Below, in pieces: positions 33,933 through 43,475 of a stretch of DNA of 64,000 bases. The first letter of the stretch is position 1; every line of letters starts with the position of its first letter. The DNA comes from Sphingopyxis sp. BE259. GTDB taxonomy: Bacteria > Pseudomonadota > Alphaproteobacteria > Sphingomonadales > Sphingomonadaceae. The stretch is taken from assembly GCF_031457495.1 (NCBI RefSeq), contig NZ_JAVDWM010000001.1, forward strand, positions 2,220,001 to 2,284,000, read 5' to 3'. The position numbers were made by a program, and so were the translations under genes. The notes beneath the pieces were generated by a model. That model saw only the letters and a list, made by a program, of their open reading frames with translations. It made no database searches and was not told the DNA's origin.

Positions 33933-35272
33933 TCGGCGATGCCGCCATCGCGCGCGTCGCGGCGCGCGAAGCCGACCGCTTTCGCGGCGCAAACCCGCGC
34001 GCCTTTGCGCATCATGCCGCGGCATCCGGTTGGTTCCAGTCGGTGCCGTTCCACTGGATGCGCGACTGGCCCAGCCCGGTGCCCATCGTCGCGGCATCGG
34101 CCCGTGACGCGACGCTGACCAGCATCGACGGCCACACCTATGACGATTTTTGCCTTGGCGACACCGCCAGCCTGTTCGGTCATTCGCCGCCTGCGCTCGC
34201 CGCCGCGCTGGCGAAGCAGGCGGGCGAAGGGCTGAGCTATATGCTCCCGACCGAACGCGGCGCGGCGCTTGCGGCAAAGCTCGCGGCGATGTTCGCGTTA
34301 CCCCAATGGCAGGTCACGACCACCGCCAGCGAAGCCAATCGCGCGGTGATCCGCTGGTGCCGCGGGATCAGCGGGCGCCCGAAAATCCTGACCTTCAACG
34401 GCGCCTATCATGGCGCGGTCGATGATGCCTTTGTCGATCTGATAGGCGGCGCGCCGGTCATGCGCGCTAGCCTGATCGGGCAGGTTCACGATCAGCGCGC
34501 CACGACCACGGTGATCGAATTCAACGACGAGCAGGCTCTCGCCGATGCGCTGCGCCGCGGCGACGTCGCGTGTGTGCTCGCCGAGCCGGTGATGACCAAT
34601 GTCGGTATGGTGCGCGATGCGCCGGGGTTTCCCACAACGCTCCGCAAGCTGTGCGACGAGACAGGTACGTTGCTGGTGTTCGACGAAACGCACACCATTT
34701 CTTCGGGCTATGGCGGTCATGGCGTGACCCATGGCACAGCGCCCGATATGATCGTTGTCGGCAAGTCGATCGGCGGCGGGGTTCCTTGCGCGGTCTATGG
34801 CTTTTCGGCTGCGGTCGGCGAACGCATGGCCGCCCTCAACCATTCGCGCCCACCCGGACACAGCGGCATCGGGACGACACTCTCCGCCAACGCGCTCGCG
34901 ATCACCGCGATGGACGCGATGTTGTCCGACGTCATCACCCCCGCCGCCTATGACCATATGCTACGCGGCGCCGCGCGACTGGTCGCCGGGCTGGAGCAGG
35001 AAATCGCCGCCGCCGGTCTCGACTGGCATGTCACCCAAGTCGGCGCGCGGGTCGAATTCCTCACCTGCCCCACCCCGCCCCGAAACGGCGGCGAAGCGAA
35101 GGCCGCGATGCAGCCCGACCTCGAAGCCGCAATCCATCTGTTCCTCGCCAACCGCGGGATTTTGCTGGCGCCGTTTCACAATATGATGTTGGTGAGCCCG
35201 GTTACCGGCGGCGACCAGATCGACCGGTTGGTGAGCGGCTTTGCCGACTGCACCAAAGCGTTGAAGGAGTAG
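33929..35272 (+). CDS. Class III aminotransferase, glutamate-1-semialdehyde aminomutase-like
   Basis: A 447-residue PLP enzyme starting at GTG 33929, overlapping the puuB stop. It resembles glutamate-1-semialdehyde 2,1-aminomutase: SIDGHTYDDFCLGDTASLFGH, ACVLAEPVMTNVGMV, LVFDETHTISSGYGG and the PLP lysine in IVVGKSIGGGVPCAVYG. Its place inside a putrescine operon makes haem synthesis unlikely; transamination of putrescine, GABA or a related aldehyde/amine is more plausible. Substrate not fixed. Confidence 0.82.
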   Translation: MIGDAAIARVAAREADRFRGANPRAFAHHAAASGWFQSVPFHWMRDWPSPVPIVAASARDATLTSIDGHTYDDFCLGDTASLFGHSPPALAAALAKQAGEGLSYMLPTERGAALAAKLAAMFALPQWQVTTTASEANRAVIRWCRGISGRPKILTFNGAYHGAVDDAFVDLIGGAPVMRASLIGQVHDQRATTTVIEFNDEQALADALRRGDVACVLAEPVMTNVGMVRDAPGFPTTLRKLCDETGTLLVFDETHTISSGYGGHGVTHGTAPDMIVVGKSIGGGVPCAVYGFSAAVGERMAALNHSRPPGHSGIGTTLSANALAITAMDAMLSDVITPAAYDHMLRGAARLVAGLEQEIAAAGLDWHVTQVGARVEFLTCPTPPRNGGEAKAAMQPDLEAAIHLFLANRGILLAPFHNMMLVSPVTGGDQIDRLVSGFADCTKALKE

Positions 35273-35279
35273 AGGGGCG

Positions 35280-36671
35280 ATGTCGAAATCATCGGGCGTG
35301 ATCGCGCCGCGTTCGGAGGCCGAGGCTTTTTTCAAGGCGAACCCCGACGTCGATTCGATCGAGATGATCTACACCGACTTCGGCGGCGTCCCGCGCGGCA
35401 AGCGGCTGCGCCAGCATGAGGTGATGGCGGTGTATGAAAGCGGGCGGATGTTCCCGGGATCGATCACCGTCGTCGACATCACCGGCCAGGATACCGTCGA
35501 AACGGGGCTGGTGTGGGAGGACGGCGACGCGGACCGGTCGATGAAGCCGATCCCCGGCACGCTTGTTCGCACCCCGTGGGGCGGCGACCATGCCGCGCAA
35601 TTCCTCGTCGATTTCTACGAGCTCGATGGAACCCCGCACGATCTCGACCCGCGCCATGTGCTGGGCCGCCTCGTCGATCGCTTCGCCGCCGATGGCCTGA
35701 CGCCTGCGCTTGCGGTCGAGCTGGAATTCTACCTCGTCGACCCGCGCCGCGCCCGCGACGGCACTGTGCGTCCTGCGCGCCCGGGCTACAGCCGCGACAC
35801 CCCGCGCAATGTCGAAGTCTATGGCCTGCGCGAGCTGGACGATTTCCGCCCCTTCTTCGACGCACTCTACGCCGCCACCGAAGTGCAAGGCTTGCCGCTC
35901 GAAAGCGCGATTTCCGAATTCGCGCCGGGCCAGTTCGAGCTGACCCTGTGCTACAAGCCCGACACGCTGCGCGCCTGCGACGATGCCATCATGTACAAGC
36001 GTCTCGTCAAGGCAATTGCCCAGCAACAGGGGCTGGAGGCGACCTTCATGGCCAAGCCCTTTGCCGACCACGCGGGCAGCGGCATGCACATCCACGTCTC
36101 GATGAATGACGACAAGGGCAGCAATATCTTCGCCAGCGACGATCCCGAGGGCACCCCCGCGCTGCGCCACGCGATCGGCGGAATGATCACGACGGTCGGC
36201 GACGCCTTTGCGCTCTTCGCGCCGCACGCGAATAGCTATCGGCGGTTCAAGGCGAACAGCTACGCCCCGGTCGCGCCGACCTGGGGCGTCAACAATCGCA
36301 CCGTGTCGTTCCGCATTCCCGCTGGCCCGCCGCCCAGCCGCCATGTCGAACACCGCGCCTGCGGCGCCGACGCCAATCCCTATCTCGCCGTCGCCGCCGT
36401 GCTCGCCGGGATGCATCACGGCATGACAAACCAGATCGACCCGGGCGCCGCAGTGGTCGGCAACGGCTATGACCGCGACAACAGCGGCGACGACAAGCCC
36501 CCGTCGAACTGGTTCGCCGCGGTCGATCGTTTCCACGATTCGAAGCTGATGCGCGACTATCTGGGCACCCGGTTTGTCGAGATGTTCAGCATCGTCAAAC
36601 GCGTCGAGCAAGACCGCTATTTCGGCGTCGTGCCGACGCTTGATTACGACTGGTACCTCCGCAACGCATGA
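35280..36671 (+). CDS. Second glutamine synthetase family protein (GlnA/PuuA-like)
   Basis: A 463-residue paralogue of the protein at 31291. Motifs: MIYTDFGGVPRGKRLRQHEV, AVELEFYLVDP, SAISEFAPGQFELTL, FMAKPFADHAGSGMHIHVSMND and RHVEHRACGADANPYLAVAAVLAGM. Two GS-like genes in one operon suggests two amine substrates, for example putrescine and another polyamine or amine. It follows the aminotransferase by seven bases and precedes the transporter. Confidence 0.85.
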   Translation: MSKSSGVIAPRSEAEAFFKANPDVDSIEMIYTDFGGVPRGKRLRQHEVMAVYESGRMFPGSITVVDITGQDTVETGLVWEDGDADRSMKPIPGTLVRTPWGGDHAAQFLVDFYELDGTPHDLDPRHVLGRLVDRFAADGLTPALAVELEFYLVDPRRARDGTVRPARPGYSRDTPRNVEVYGLRELDDFRPFFDALYAATEVQGLPLESAISEFAPGQFELTLCYKPDTLRACDDAIMYKRLVKAIAQQQGLEATFMAKPFADHAGSGMHIHVSMNDDKGSNIFASDDPEGTPALRHAIGGMITTVGDAFALFAPHANSYRRFKANSYAPVAPTWGVNNRTVSFRIPAGPPPSRHVEHRACGADANPYLAVAAVLAGMHHGMTNQIDPGAAVVGNGYDRDNSGDDKPPSNWFAAVDRFHDSKLMRDYLGTRFVEMFSIVKRVEQDRYFGVVPTLDYDWYLRNA

Positions 36672-36763
36672 ATATGTCAAAGATTCCTGTTGCGCTGCAA
36701 AATAACCTCTTTCCAAGCGGGCCTTATTGAGTCAGCTTGGCGTCACAAACAGGGAGGCTGCAC

Positions 36764-37870
36764 ATGGATCCGATGGAATTGATCAAGCAAAGCCGCGGGC
36801 GCCGCTCGCTGCTGCAGGCGATGGGGGTCGCCGCGATCGGGATCAGCTTTGGCGGCCTCGCCGCGTGCAGCAAGGGCGAAGGCAAGAAACTCGCGAACGG
36901 CGAGGAAGCCAAGCTCAACTTCTATAATTGGGACACTTATATCGGCGAGACCACGCTCGATGATTTCAAGGAAGCGTCGGGCGTCGAGGTCAAAATGGAC
37001 CTGTTCGACAGCAACGACGTGCTGTTCGCCAAGTTCAAGGCCGGCAATCCGGGCTATGACGTCATCGTGCCCTCGAACGACTTTGTCGAGCGGATGGCGC
37101 AGGCGGGCATGCTGCAGGCGCTCGATCATGCCCAGATCCCGAACATGAAAAATATCGACCCGACTTTTATCGACGTCGCCTATGATCAGGGCCGCAAATT
37201 TTCGATGCCCTACACCTGGCTCGCGCTCGGCATCGGCTATCGCAAGTCAAAGGTGAAGACGAAGCCGGACAGCTGGAAAGTCCTGTTCGACAGCCCCGAA
37301 TATGCCGGCCGCATCGCGCTGTTGTCGGAGGCCGGCGATATGTTCCGCCTGTATGGCAAATATCTGGGCAAATCGGTCAACGCGCTGACCCCCGCTGACA
37401 TCGCGACGATCGAGGCGATGATGATCAAGCAAAAGCCCAATGTGAAGAATTTCCACGTCGATGACGGTCAGGATCTGCTGCTCAAGGGTGATGTCGATCT
37501 GGTGCTCGAATATAATGGCGACATCGCACAGGCGATGACCGAGGATGATGATATCGATTTCATCATTCCCAATGAGGGCAGCCAGCTCAATTCGGACAAT
37601 CTGTGCATTCCGAAGGGCGCGCCGCATCCCAAGAACGCCCACGCCTTCATCAACTATCTGCTCGATGGCGAGGTCGACAAGAAGATCACCGAAACGATCC
37701 TCTACCCGACCCCCAATGCCGCAGCCAAGGCGCTGATGCCCGACAGTTACAAGAACAACCCGGTCATCTATCCGCCGGCCGATGTGCTGGCGAAATGCGA
37801 ATATGCCAAGTTCAATCCGACCTTGCAGCCGCTGTATGAGGAAGCGTTTACGCGAGTGCGGGCGGCTTAA
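36764..37870 (+). CDS. potF: Polyamine ABC transporter substrate-binding lipoprotein
   Basis: A 368-residue solute-binding protein of the PotD/PotF type. It has a lipoprotein-like leader with lipobox LAACSKG, then the mature start KLNFYNWDTYIGETTLDDF, a hallmark of polyamine binders, and GYDVIVPSNDFVERM, PYTWLALGIGYRKSKV, LVLEYNGDIAQAM. Start ATG 36764 has AGGGAGG upstream. It delivers putrescine/spermidine to the two permeases encoded next. Confidence 0.92.
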   Translation: MDPMELIKQSRGRRSLLQAMGVAAIGISFGGLAACSKGEGKKLANGEEAKLNFYNWDTYIGETTLDDFKEASGVEVKMDLFDSNDVLFAKFKAGNPGYDVIVPSNDFVERMAQAGMLQALDHAQIPNMKNIDPTFIDVAYDQGRKFSMPYTWLALGIGYRKSKVKTKPDSWKVLFDSPEYAGRIALLSEAGDMFRLYGKYLGKSVNALTPADIATIEAMMIKQKPNVKNFHVDDGQDLLLKGDVDLVLEYNGDIAQAMTEDDDIDFIIPNEGSQLNSDNLCIPKGAPHPKNAHAFINYLLDGEVDKKITETILYPTPNAAAKALMPDSYKNNPVIYPPADVLAKCEYAKFNPTLQPLYEEAFTRVRAA

Positions 37871-37887
37871 AAACGGAAGGCTTGGGG

Positions 37888-38793
37888 GTGGCCGAACAGG
37901 ATTGGAAAACGAGCAAACGGACCTTCGCGGCGGTGTCTCTGCCGACCCTGCTGTGGGTGATCCTGTTCTTTCTCGTCCCGATGGCCATCGTCTGGCTCTA
38001 TAGCTTTGGTGAGAACAAGGGTCTGACCGAAATCGAATTTTCGGGCACGCTCGACAATTACAAGCGCGCGACCGAGTGGCTGTACCTCACGATTTTCGGC
38101 AAGAGTTTCGCGGTCGCCGCGCTCGTCACCCTGATCTGCCTGATCATCGGCTTTCCGGTCGCGATGGCGATCACCTTTGCCAGCGAGAAATGGCGGCCGT
38201 GGCTGCTGCTCGGCATCATGCTGCCCTTCTGGACCAACCTGCTCATCCGCACCTATGCGCTGATGATGCTGCTCGGCACCCAGGGGTTTGCCAACAAAGG
38301 GCTCGGCGCCTTGTGGGAGGGGACGAGCTGGATCAAGACGCTCGTCGGGCTGCAACCGCTGCCGACGTGGGAGCCGGTGCAGCTGCTCTTCAACAATTTC
38401 GCGGTCGTCTTCGGCCTCGTCTATGTCCATTTGCCCTTCATGGTGCTGCCACTCTACGCGGCGCTCGACCGGCTCGACCGCAGCCTGATCGAGGCGAGCC
38501 TCGACCTTGGCGCCGGACATTTCCGCACCATCATGCGGATCGTCGTGCCGCTGGCGGCGCCGGGCATCATCGCCGGGGTGATGATCACGCTGATCCCCGC
38601 ACTCGGCGCCTACCTCACCCCCGACCTGATGGGCGGCACCGACAGCCAGATGATCGCCAACGTCATCGAGCGTCAGTTCAAAAAGGCAAATGACTGGCCA
38701 TTCGGCGCCGCGCTGTCCTTCCTGCTCATCTATGCGATGTTCGCGTTGATCGCGATCCAGTCGATGCGCAAAAAAGTGCCGGAGGTCCGCTGA
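37888..38793 (+). CDS. potH: Polyamine ABC transporter permease (PotB/PotH type)
   Basis: A 301-residue inner-membrane permease with about six hydrophobic helices and the EAA-type cytoplasmic loop EASLDLGAGHFRTIMRIVVPLAAPGIIAG that contacts the ATPase. Start GTG 37888 (VAEQDWK) is my choice; TTG 37882 is in frame just upstream. The stop overlaps the ATG of the next permease (TGATG). Confidence 0.92.
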   Translation: MAEQDWKTSKRTFAAVSLPTLLWVILFFLVPMAIVWLYSFGENKGLTEIEFSGTLDNYKRATEWLYLTIFGKSFAVAALVTLICLIIGFPVAMAITFASEKWRPWLLLGIMLPFWTNLLIRTYALMMLLGTQGFANKGLGALWEGTSWIKTLVGLQPLPTWEPVQLLFNNFAVVFGLVYVHLPFMVLPLYAALDRLDRSLIEASLDLGAGHFRTIMRIVVPLAAPGIIAGVMITLIPALGAYLTPDLMGGTDSQMIANVIERQFKKANDWPFGAALSFLLIYAMFALIAIQSMRKKVPEVR

Positions 38794-39635
38794 TGGCCCT
38801 GTTCGCCCGCACCCCCGTCGCGCCGCTCGAATATAGCCGCACCTTGTGGATGCGCCTTTGGGTCGGCGCGGTGATGGTTTTTCTCTACGCGCCGTTGGTC
38901 GTGCTGATGATCTTCAGCTTCAACGACAGCAAGCGCAACGTCGTGTGGCGCGGCTTCACCACCAAATATTATGAAAAGGCGCTGGGCAACGACCAGCTGG
39001 TCGAGGCGCTGATCAATTCGCTGACCATCGCGGCGCTCGCGACGCTGGCCAGCCTCGTCCTCGGCACGCTCGCCGCGGTAATGCTGTGGCGCTTTCGCTT
39101 TCCGTGGAAGGGGGCGATCGACGGCACCATTTCGTTGCCGATCATCGTCCCTGAAATCTGCCTCGGCGTCGCCTTTCTGATGTTTTTCGCCGCGTTGGGC
39201 TGGCCAACCGACCTCATATGGCCGCTCAACCTCGGCGCGATCACCATCGCGCACATCACCTTCTGCTTCCCCTTTGTGACCATGGTCGTCCGTTCGCGGC
39301 TGGCGAGCTTCAACCGCGAGCAGGAGGAAGCCGCCAAGGACCTGGGCGCCAGCGAAGGCCAGGTGTTCCGCGACGTGCTGATCCCGCACATCAAGCCCGC
39401 GCTGGTCGCGGGCGCGCTGCTCTCTTTCACGCTCAGCCTCGACGATTTCGTCATCACCTATTTCACCAGCGGCCCCGATACGATCACCTTCCCGGTGAAA
39501 GTCTATTCGATGGTCCGTTTCTCGGTGACGCCCGAAGTCAACGCGGCGTCGACCCTGCTCATCATCCTCACCGTCGTCCTGACCTTCATCGCGCTCAAGG
39601 CTCAGGGCGTGAAAGCCATCGCGGAGACGCATTGA
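38793..39635 (+). CDS. potI: Polyamine ABC transporter permease (PotC/PotI type)
   Basis: The second permease, 280 residues, with about six membrane helices and EAA loop EAAKDLGASEGQVFRDVLIPHIKPALVAG. Opening TLWMRLWVGAVMVFLYAPLVVLMIFSFNDSK is typical of PotC/PotI. It forms the heterodimeric channel with the preceding gene product. About 120 bases and a palindromic repeat separate it from the ATPase gene. Confidence 0.92.
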   Translation: MALFARTPVAPLEYSRTLWMRLWVGAVMVFLYAPLVVLMIFSFNDSKRNVVWRGFTTKYYEKALGNDQLVEALINSLTIAALATLASLVLGTLAAVMLWRFRFPWKGAIDGTISLPIIVPEICLGVAFLMFFAALGWPTDLIWPLNLGAITIAHITFCFPFVTMVVRSRLASFNREQEEAAKDLGASEGQVFRDVLIPHIKPALVAGALLSFTLSLDDFVITYFTSGPDTITFPVKVYSMVRFSVTPEVNAASTLLIILTVVLTFIALKAQGVKAIAETH

Positions 39636-39652
39636 TGGACCACCCTCTTTTT

Positions 39653-39740
39653 CCGTTCGTGTCGAGCGAAGTCGAGACACCCCGAAGGCGCGCGCTGCCG
39701 ATGGGCATCTCGACTCCGCTCGATGCGAACGGCGTTGATA
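39653..39740 (+). repeat. Palindromic repeat (GTTCGTGTCGAGCGAAG family), copy 1
   Basis: Left arm CGTTCGTGTCGAGCGAAGTC and right arm CTCGACTCCGCTCGATGCGAACGG face each other around about 40 bases. It lies between potI and the ATPase gene and may trim or attenuate the message there. Related copies are at 41970-42060 and 43476-43559. Confidence 0.75.
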
Positions 39741-39756
39741 GGTTGAACCTTTGACC

Positions 39757-40887
39757 ATGACCGACCCCGCCAAACCGATCATCCAGATCCAGAATGTGTC
39801 GAAACGCTTTGGCAAGGTGACCGCGGTCGACAGTGTCAGTCTCGACATCAACGCGGGCGAATTTTTCGTGCTGCTCGGCCCGTCGGGCTGCGGCAAGACG
39901 ACGTTGCTGCGAATGATTGCGGGTTTCGAGCTGCCGACCGAGGGCAAAATCCTGATCGACGGGCAGGACATGGCGGGCATCCCGCCGAACAAGCGCCCGG
40001 TGAACATGGTGTTTCAAAGCTATGCGGTTTTTCCGCACATGAGCGTCGCGGATAACGTCGCCTACGGCCTGAAGATCGCGGGCATAAAGGGGGGCGAGGT
40101 CAAGGACCGTGTCGCTGAGGCGCTCGATCTGGTCAAACTCGGCGGCTTTGGTGAACGGATGCCCGATCAGATGTCAGGCGGCCAGCGCCAGCGCGTCGCG
40201 CTTGCGCGCAGTCTGGTGATGCGGCCCAAGGTGCTATTGCTGGACGAACCGCTCTCGGCGCTCGACGCCAAGCTGCGCGCGCAGATGCAGTTTGAGCTGT
40301 CCGACTTGCAGGAAAAGGTCGGCATCACGTTTGTCACCGTGACCCACGATCAGGACGAGGCGCTGTCGATGGCGTGTCGCATCGGGGTGATCAACAAAGG
40401 CGAGGTGGCGCAGCTCGCGACGCCGTCGGACCTCTACGAATATCCCGCCAACCGTTTCGTCGCCGACTTCGTCGGTTCAGTGAACATTTTCGAGGGCAAG
40501 CTGACATTGGACGAGCCCGATAAGGCGGCGGTCGATTGCCCCGGCGTCGGCAAAATCTACCTCAACCATGGCGTCACCGGCCCGCACGGCGCCGATGTCT
40601 GGATCGCGCTGCGCCCCGAGAAAATCTATCTCCACGTTCCCGGCGAAGGGAAGGCCGTGAAAGCGGCAGCGCAAGATGCGCCCGACGGGTACAATTTCGC
40701 ACGCGGCAAGATCAAGGGGATGAGCTACCTCGGCGACATCACTTTGTTCGAAATCGAATTGGAGGGCGGTGCGCGCATCCGAGTCTCGCGCCCAAACCTG
40801 TCGCGCCACGATCAGGAGGATTTCACCTGGGACGACAAGGTCAGCATGCACTGGCGGGCCGACAGCCCGGTGGTGTTGCTGGGGTAG
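39757..40887 (+). CDS. potG: Polyamine ABC transporter ATPase (PotA/PotG type)
   Basis: A 376-residue nucleotide-binding subunit. Walker A GPSGCGKTT, Q-loop VFQSYAVFPHM, signature MSGGQRQRVALARSL, Walker B VLLLDEPLSALD and the switch His in TVTHDQDEALS are intact, followed by a C-terminal TOBE domain (FVGSVNIFEGKL). Start ATG 39757 gives MTDPAKPIIQ; TTG 39751 is two codons upstream. It powers the importer encoded by the three preceding genes. Confidence 0.94.
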   Translation: MTDPAKPIIQIQNVSKRFGKVTAVDSVSLDINAGEFFVLLGPSGCGKTTLLRMIAGFELPTEGKILIDGQDMAGIPPNKRPVNMVFQSYAVFPHMSVADNVAYGLKIAGIKGGEVKDRVAEALDLVKLGGFGERMPDQMSGGQRQRVALARSLVMRPKVLLLDEPLSALDAKLRAQMQFELSDLQEKVGITFVTVTHDQDEALSMACRIGVINKGEVAQLATPSDLYEYPANRFVADFVGSVNIFEGKLTLDEPDKAAVDCPGVGKIYLNHGVTGPHGADVWIALRPEKIYLHVPGEGKAVKAAAQDAPDGYNFARGKIKGMSYLGDITLFEIELEGGARIRVSRPNLSRHDQEDFTWDDKVSMHWRADSPVVLLG

Positions 40888-40895
40888 TTATTGTA

Positions 40896-40977
40896 GTCGT
40901 CACCCCGGCGCAGGCCGGGGTCTCAACGTCTCGTCAGGACGCTATGGCAAGATCCCGGCCCCCGCCGGGATGACGAC
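40896..40977 (+). repeat. REP-like palindrome after the ATPase gene
   Basis: GTCGTCACCCCGGCGCAGGC near the start and CGGCCCCCGCCGGGATGACGAC near the end form a long hairpin. It sits between the convergent ATPase gene and the DUF808 gene and may act in transcript ending. Confidence 0.7.
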
Positions 40978-40985
40978 GTAAAGCG

Positions 40986-41927
40986 TCAGTGCGCCGCCGC
41001 CTTCTTCCCCGGCACCAGATGCAGCGCCGCGACGATCAGCCCGCCAAGCACCAGCCCGAACAACCCTGCCCCACCGGCATTTATCAGCCATTCCCACAAT
41101 CCGGCCCCAGGCAAATTCCCAGCCAACGCATGGGCGAAATCATGCAGACCATGCCCCAGGTTGCCGATATGATATTCGTCGAGCCCGTGCAGCACGATCT
41201 GCCCGCCGACCCACAGCATCGCAGCGGTGCCGATCAGCGCGAGCGCGCCCAGCAGCTTGGGCATGAACGCCACCAGCCCGCGCCCGATCGCTTTGCGCGC
41301 GCTGTTGCCCTCTTTCGCCATATGTAGCCCAATATCGTCCATCTTCACGATCAGCCCGACCGCGCCATAGACCGCGATCGTGATCGCGATGGCCACCACG
41401 ATCAGCGTCGCGGCCCGCATCGCGAACGGCTCGGTCAGCACTTCATTGAGCGCAATCACCATGATTTCGGCCGACAGAATGAAGTCGGTGCGGATCGCAC
41501 CCTTCACCATCACCTCTTCATGGTTCGGATCGACGACTTCGGCCGCCTGTTCGGCCAGACTGTGTTTTTTGGCGGCAAAGCTGTGCCAGACCTTTTCGGC
41601 ACCCTCGAAGCACAGATACGCGCCGCCGACCATCAACAGCGGCGTGATCGCCCATTGCGCGACCGCCGAAAGCAGCAGCAAGACCGGCAGGATCAGTACC
41701 AGCTTGTTGAACAGCGACCCTTTGGCGATCCGCCAGATGATCGGCAGTTCGCGGTTCGGCTGAAAGCCGGTGACATAGCGCGGCGTCACCGCGGCGTCGT
41801 CGACCACCACGCCCGCGGCCTTGACCCCCGCTTTCGAAGCGGCGGCGCCGATATCGTCGATGCTGGCCGCAGCCACTTTGGCGATCGTGGCGACGTCGTC
41901 GAGCAGGGCGAAAAGGCCGGAGGGCAT
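40986..41927 (-). CDS. DUF808 (YedI-like) inner-membrane protein
   Basis: A 313-residue protein matching the YedI/DUF808 family: MPSGLFALLDDVATIAKVAAASIDDIGAAASKAGVKAAGVVVDDAAVTPRYV-type opening (seen in residues 1-52), several membrane helices including LVLILPVLLLLSAVAQWAI, and a C-terminal Gly-rich helix ending VALHLVPGKKA. Function unknown. It lies between the transporter and the aminotransferase genes with repeats on both sides. Confidence 0.85.
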   Translation of the reverse strand: MPSGLFALLDDVATIAKVAAASIDDIGAAASKAGVKAAGVVVDDAAVTPRYVTGFQPNRELPIIWRIAKGSLFNKLVLILPVLLLLSAVAQWAITPLLMVGGAYLCFEGAEKVWHSFAAKKHSLAEQAAEVVDPNHEEVMVKGAIRTDFILSAEIMVIALNEVLTEPFAMRAATLIVVAIAITIAVYGAVGLIVKMDDIGLHMAKEGNSARKAIGRGLVAFMPKLLGALALIGTAAMLWVGGQIVLHGLDEYHIGNLGHGLHDFAHALAGNLPGAGLWEWLINAGGAGLFGLVLGGLIVAALHLVPGKKAAAH

Positions 41928-41969
41928 AGAGTGTTGATCCTTCTGAGGAGTCTGGGTTGCCCCCTCTAC

Positions 41970-42060
41970 CCGTTCGTGTCGAGCGAAGTCGAGACACCTA
42001 TCGGCCTCACGCTACCACGATGGGTGTCTCGACTTCGCTCGACACGAACGGATTGATAGG
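41970..42060 (+). repeat. Palindromic repeat (GTTCGTGTCGAGCGAAG family), copy 2
   Basis: CGTTCGTGTCGAGCGAAGTC on the left and its near-perfect reverse complement ending GACACGAACGG on the right, around a short spacer. It lies between the DUF808 gene and the end of spuC, a position suited to a terminator or mRNA-stabilising hairpin. Confidence 0.8.
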
Positions 42061-42073
42061 AAGGCGCGAGTTT

Positions 42074-43450
42074 TCAGCTTAGCGCCCGCAACTTGGGCAG
42101 CACCTCATCGAGCGATTTGCGGATGATGGCAACCATGTCGTCGATCTGTTCGGTCGAAATCACCAGCGGCGGGCACATCACCAAACTGTCGCGGATGCCG
42201 CGCACCATCAGACCGTTGGCGATGCACGCGTCACGCGCCATTGGCCCCGCGGTTCCTTCGGCGCCGCCAAAGCGCGCACGGGTCGCCTTGTCGGCAACGA
42301 TCTCGACCGCGCCGAGCAGCCCGATCGAGCGCGCTTCGCCGACCAGCGGATGATCGTTCAGTGTGGCGAGCGCCTTCGCCAGATGCGGGCCGGTGACGTT
42401 GCCGGTGCGTTCGACCAGCCCCTCGCGCTCGATAATCTCGATATTCTTGAGCGAGACCGCCGCCGCGACCGGGTGGCCTGAATAGGTAAAACCATGGACG
42501 AAATCGCCGCCGGTCTTGAGCACCTCGACGACATGCGCCGCGACCGCGGTCGCCGAAATTGGCAAATAGCCCGACGACAGTCCTTTCGCCATCGGCATCA
42601 GGTCGGGGGTGAAGCCCATTGTCTCGTGCCCCCACATCTTACCGGTGCGGCCGAAACCGCAGATCACCTCGTCGGCGACGATCAGCAGGCCATATTTGCG
42701 CGCTACCGCCTCGACCTTTGGCCAATAGCCTTTGGGCGGAATGATCACGCCCCCCGCGCCCTGCACCGGCTCTCCGATGAACGCCGCGCAATTTTCGGGA
42801 CCGACTTCCAGGATCTTGTCCTCGATCGCCTGGACACAGGCGTCGCAGAACGCATCCTCGGTCATCCCCTGCCCTTCGTTGAACGCATAGGGTTGACGCA
42901 CATGCTCGACCCCGGCGATCGGCAAATCGCCCTGCGCATGCATCGCCTTCATTCCGCCCAGCGACACGCCCGCGACGGTCGAACCGTGATAGGCGTTCCA
43001 GCGGCTGATAAAAACGGTACGCTTCGGCTCGCCTTTCAGTTTCCAATAGTGGCGCACCATGCGGAACACGGTGTCGTTCGCTTCGCTGCCCGACGCGTTG
43101 AAAAAGATATGCGGCAGGCGATTGCCGGTGAGCGAGGCGATCTTCGCCGCCAGCGTGACCGTCGGCGGCGTCGCGGTCTTGAAGAAGGTGTTGTAGAAGG
43201 GAAGCTCGCGCATCTGCGCCGCCGCCGCCTCGACCAGTTCCTCGCGGCCATAACCGACATTCACGCACCACAGCCCCGCCATGCCGTCGAGGATGCGGTG
43301 GCCGTCGCCATCGTGAATATAACATCCCTCGGCGTGGGTGATGATGCGGCTGCCACCGAGTTTTTCGATCTCGGCCCAGTCGGCCTGGGCGGGCAAATGA
43401 TGTGCGACGTCGAGGCGACGCAGTTCGGCGATATCGTGATTGCGGGGCAT
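42074..43450 (-). CDS. spuC: Putrescine-pyruvate aminotransferase (SpuC-like, class III)
   Basis: A 458-residue PLP transaminase. It opens DIAELRRLDVAHHLPAQADW, as in SpuC-type putrescine:pyruvate aminotransferases, with GMAGLWCVNVGYGR, NASGSEANDTVFRMVRHYW, LIVADEVICGFGRTG and the PLP lysine in MPMAKGLSSGYLPIS. It would convert putrescine directly to 4-aminobutanal, parallel to the glutamylated route encoded nearby. Start ATG 43450 has AGGAG upstream; the frame extends further into a repeat. Confidence 0.9.
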   Translation of the reverse strand: MPRNHDIAELRRLDVAHHLPAQADWAEIEKLGGSRIITHAEGCYIHDGDGHRILDGMAGLWCVNVGYGREELVEAAAAQMRELPFYNTFFKTATPPTVTLAAKIASLTGNRLPHIFFNASGSEANDTVFRMVRHYWKLKGEPKRTVFISRWNAYHGSTVAGVSLGGMKAMHAQGDLPIAGVEHVRQPYAFNEGQGMTEDAFCDACVQAIEDKILEVGPENCAAFIGEPVQGAGGVIIPPKGYWPKVEAVARKYGLLIVADEVICGFGRTGKMWGHETMGFTPDLMPMAKGLSSGYLPISATAVAAHVVEVLKTGGDFVHGFTYSGHPVAAAVSLKNIEIIEREGLVERTGNVTGPHLAKALATLNDHPLVGEARSIGLLGAVEIVADKATRARFGGAEGTAGPMARDACIANGLMVRGIRDSLVMCPPLVISTEQIDDMVAIIRKSLDEVLPKLRALS

Positions 43451-43475
43451 GTGAAAACTCCTGACTTTCTGAAAA

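Noticed and set aside
33929..35272. Assignment as HemL (haem synthesis)
   Set aside because: Sequence is GSA-aminomutase-like but the gene is embedded and translationally coupled in a putrescine operon; a catabolic transaminase is more likely.
40896..40977. Palindromes in the pot/spuC region as CRISPR or riboswitch
   Set aside because: They are single hairpins of REP type with varied cores and no regular spacing.
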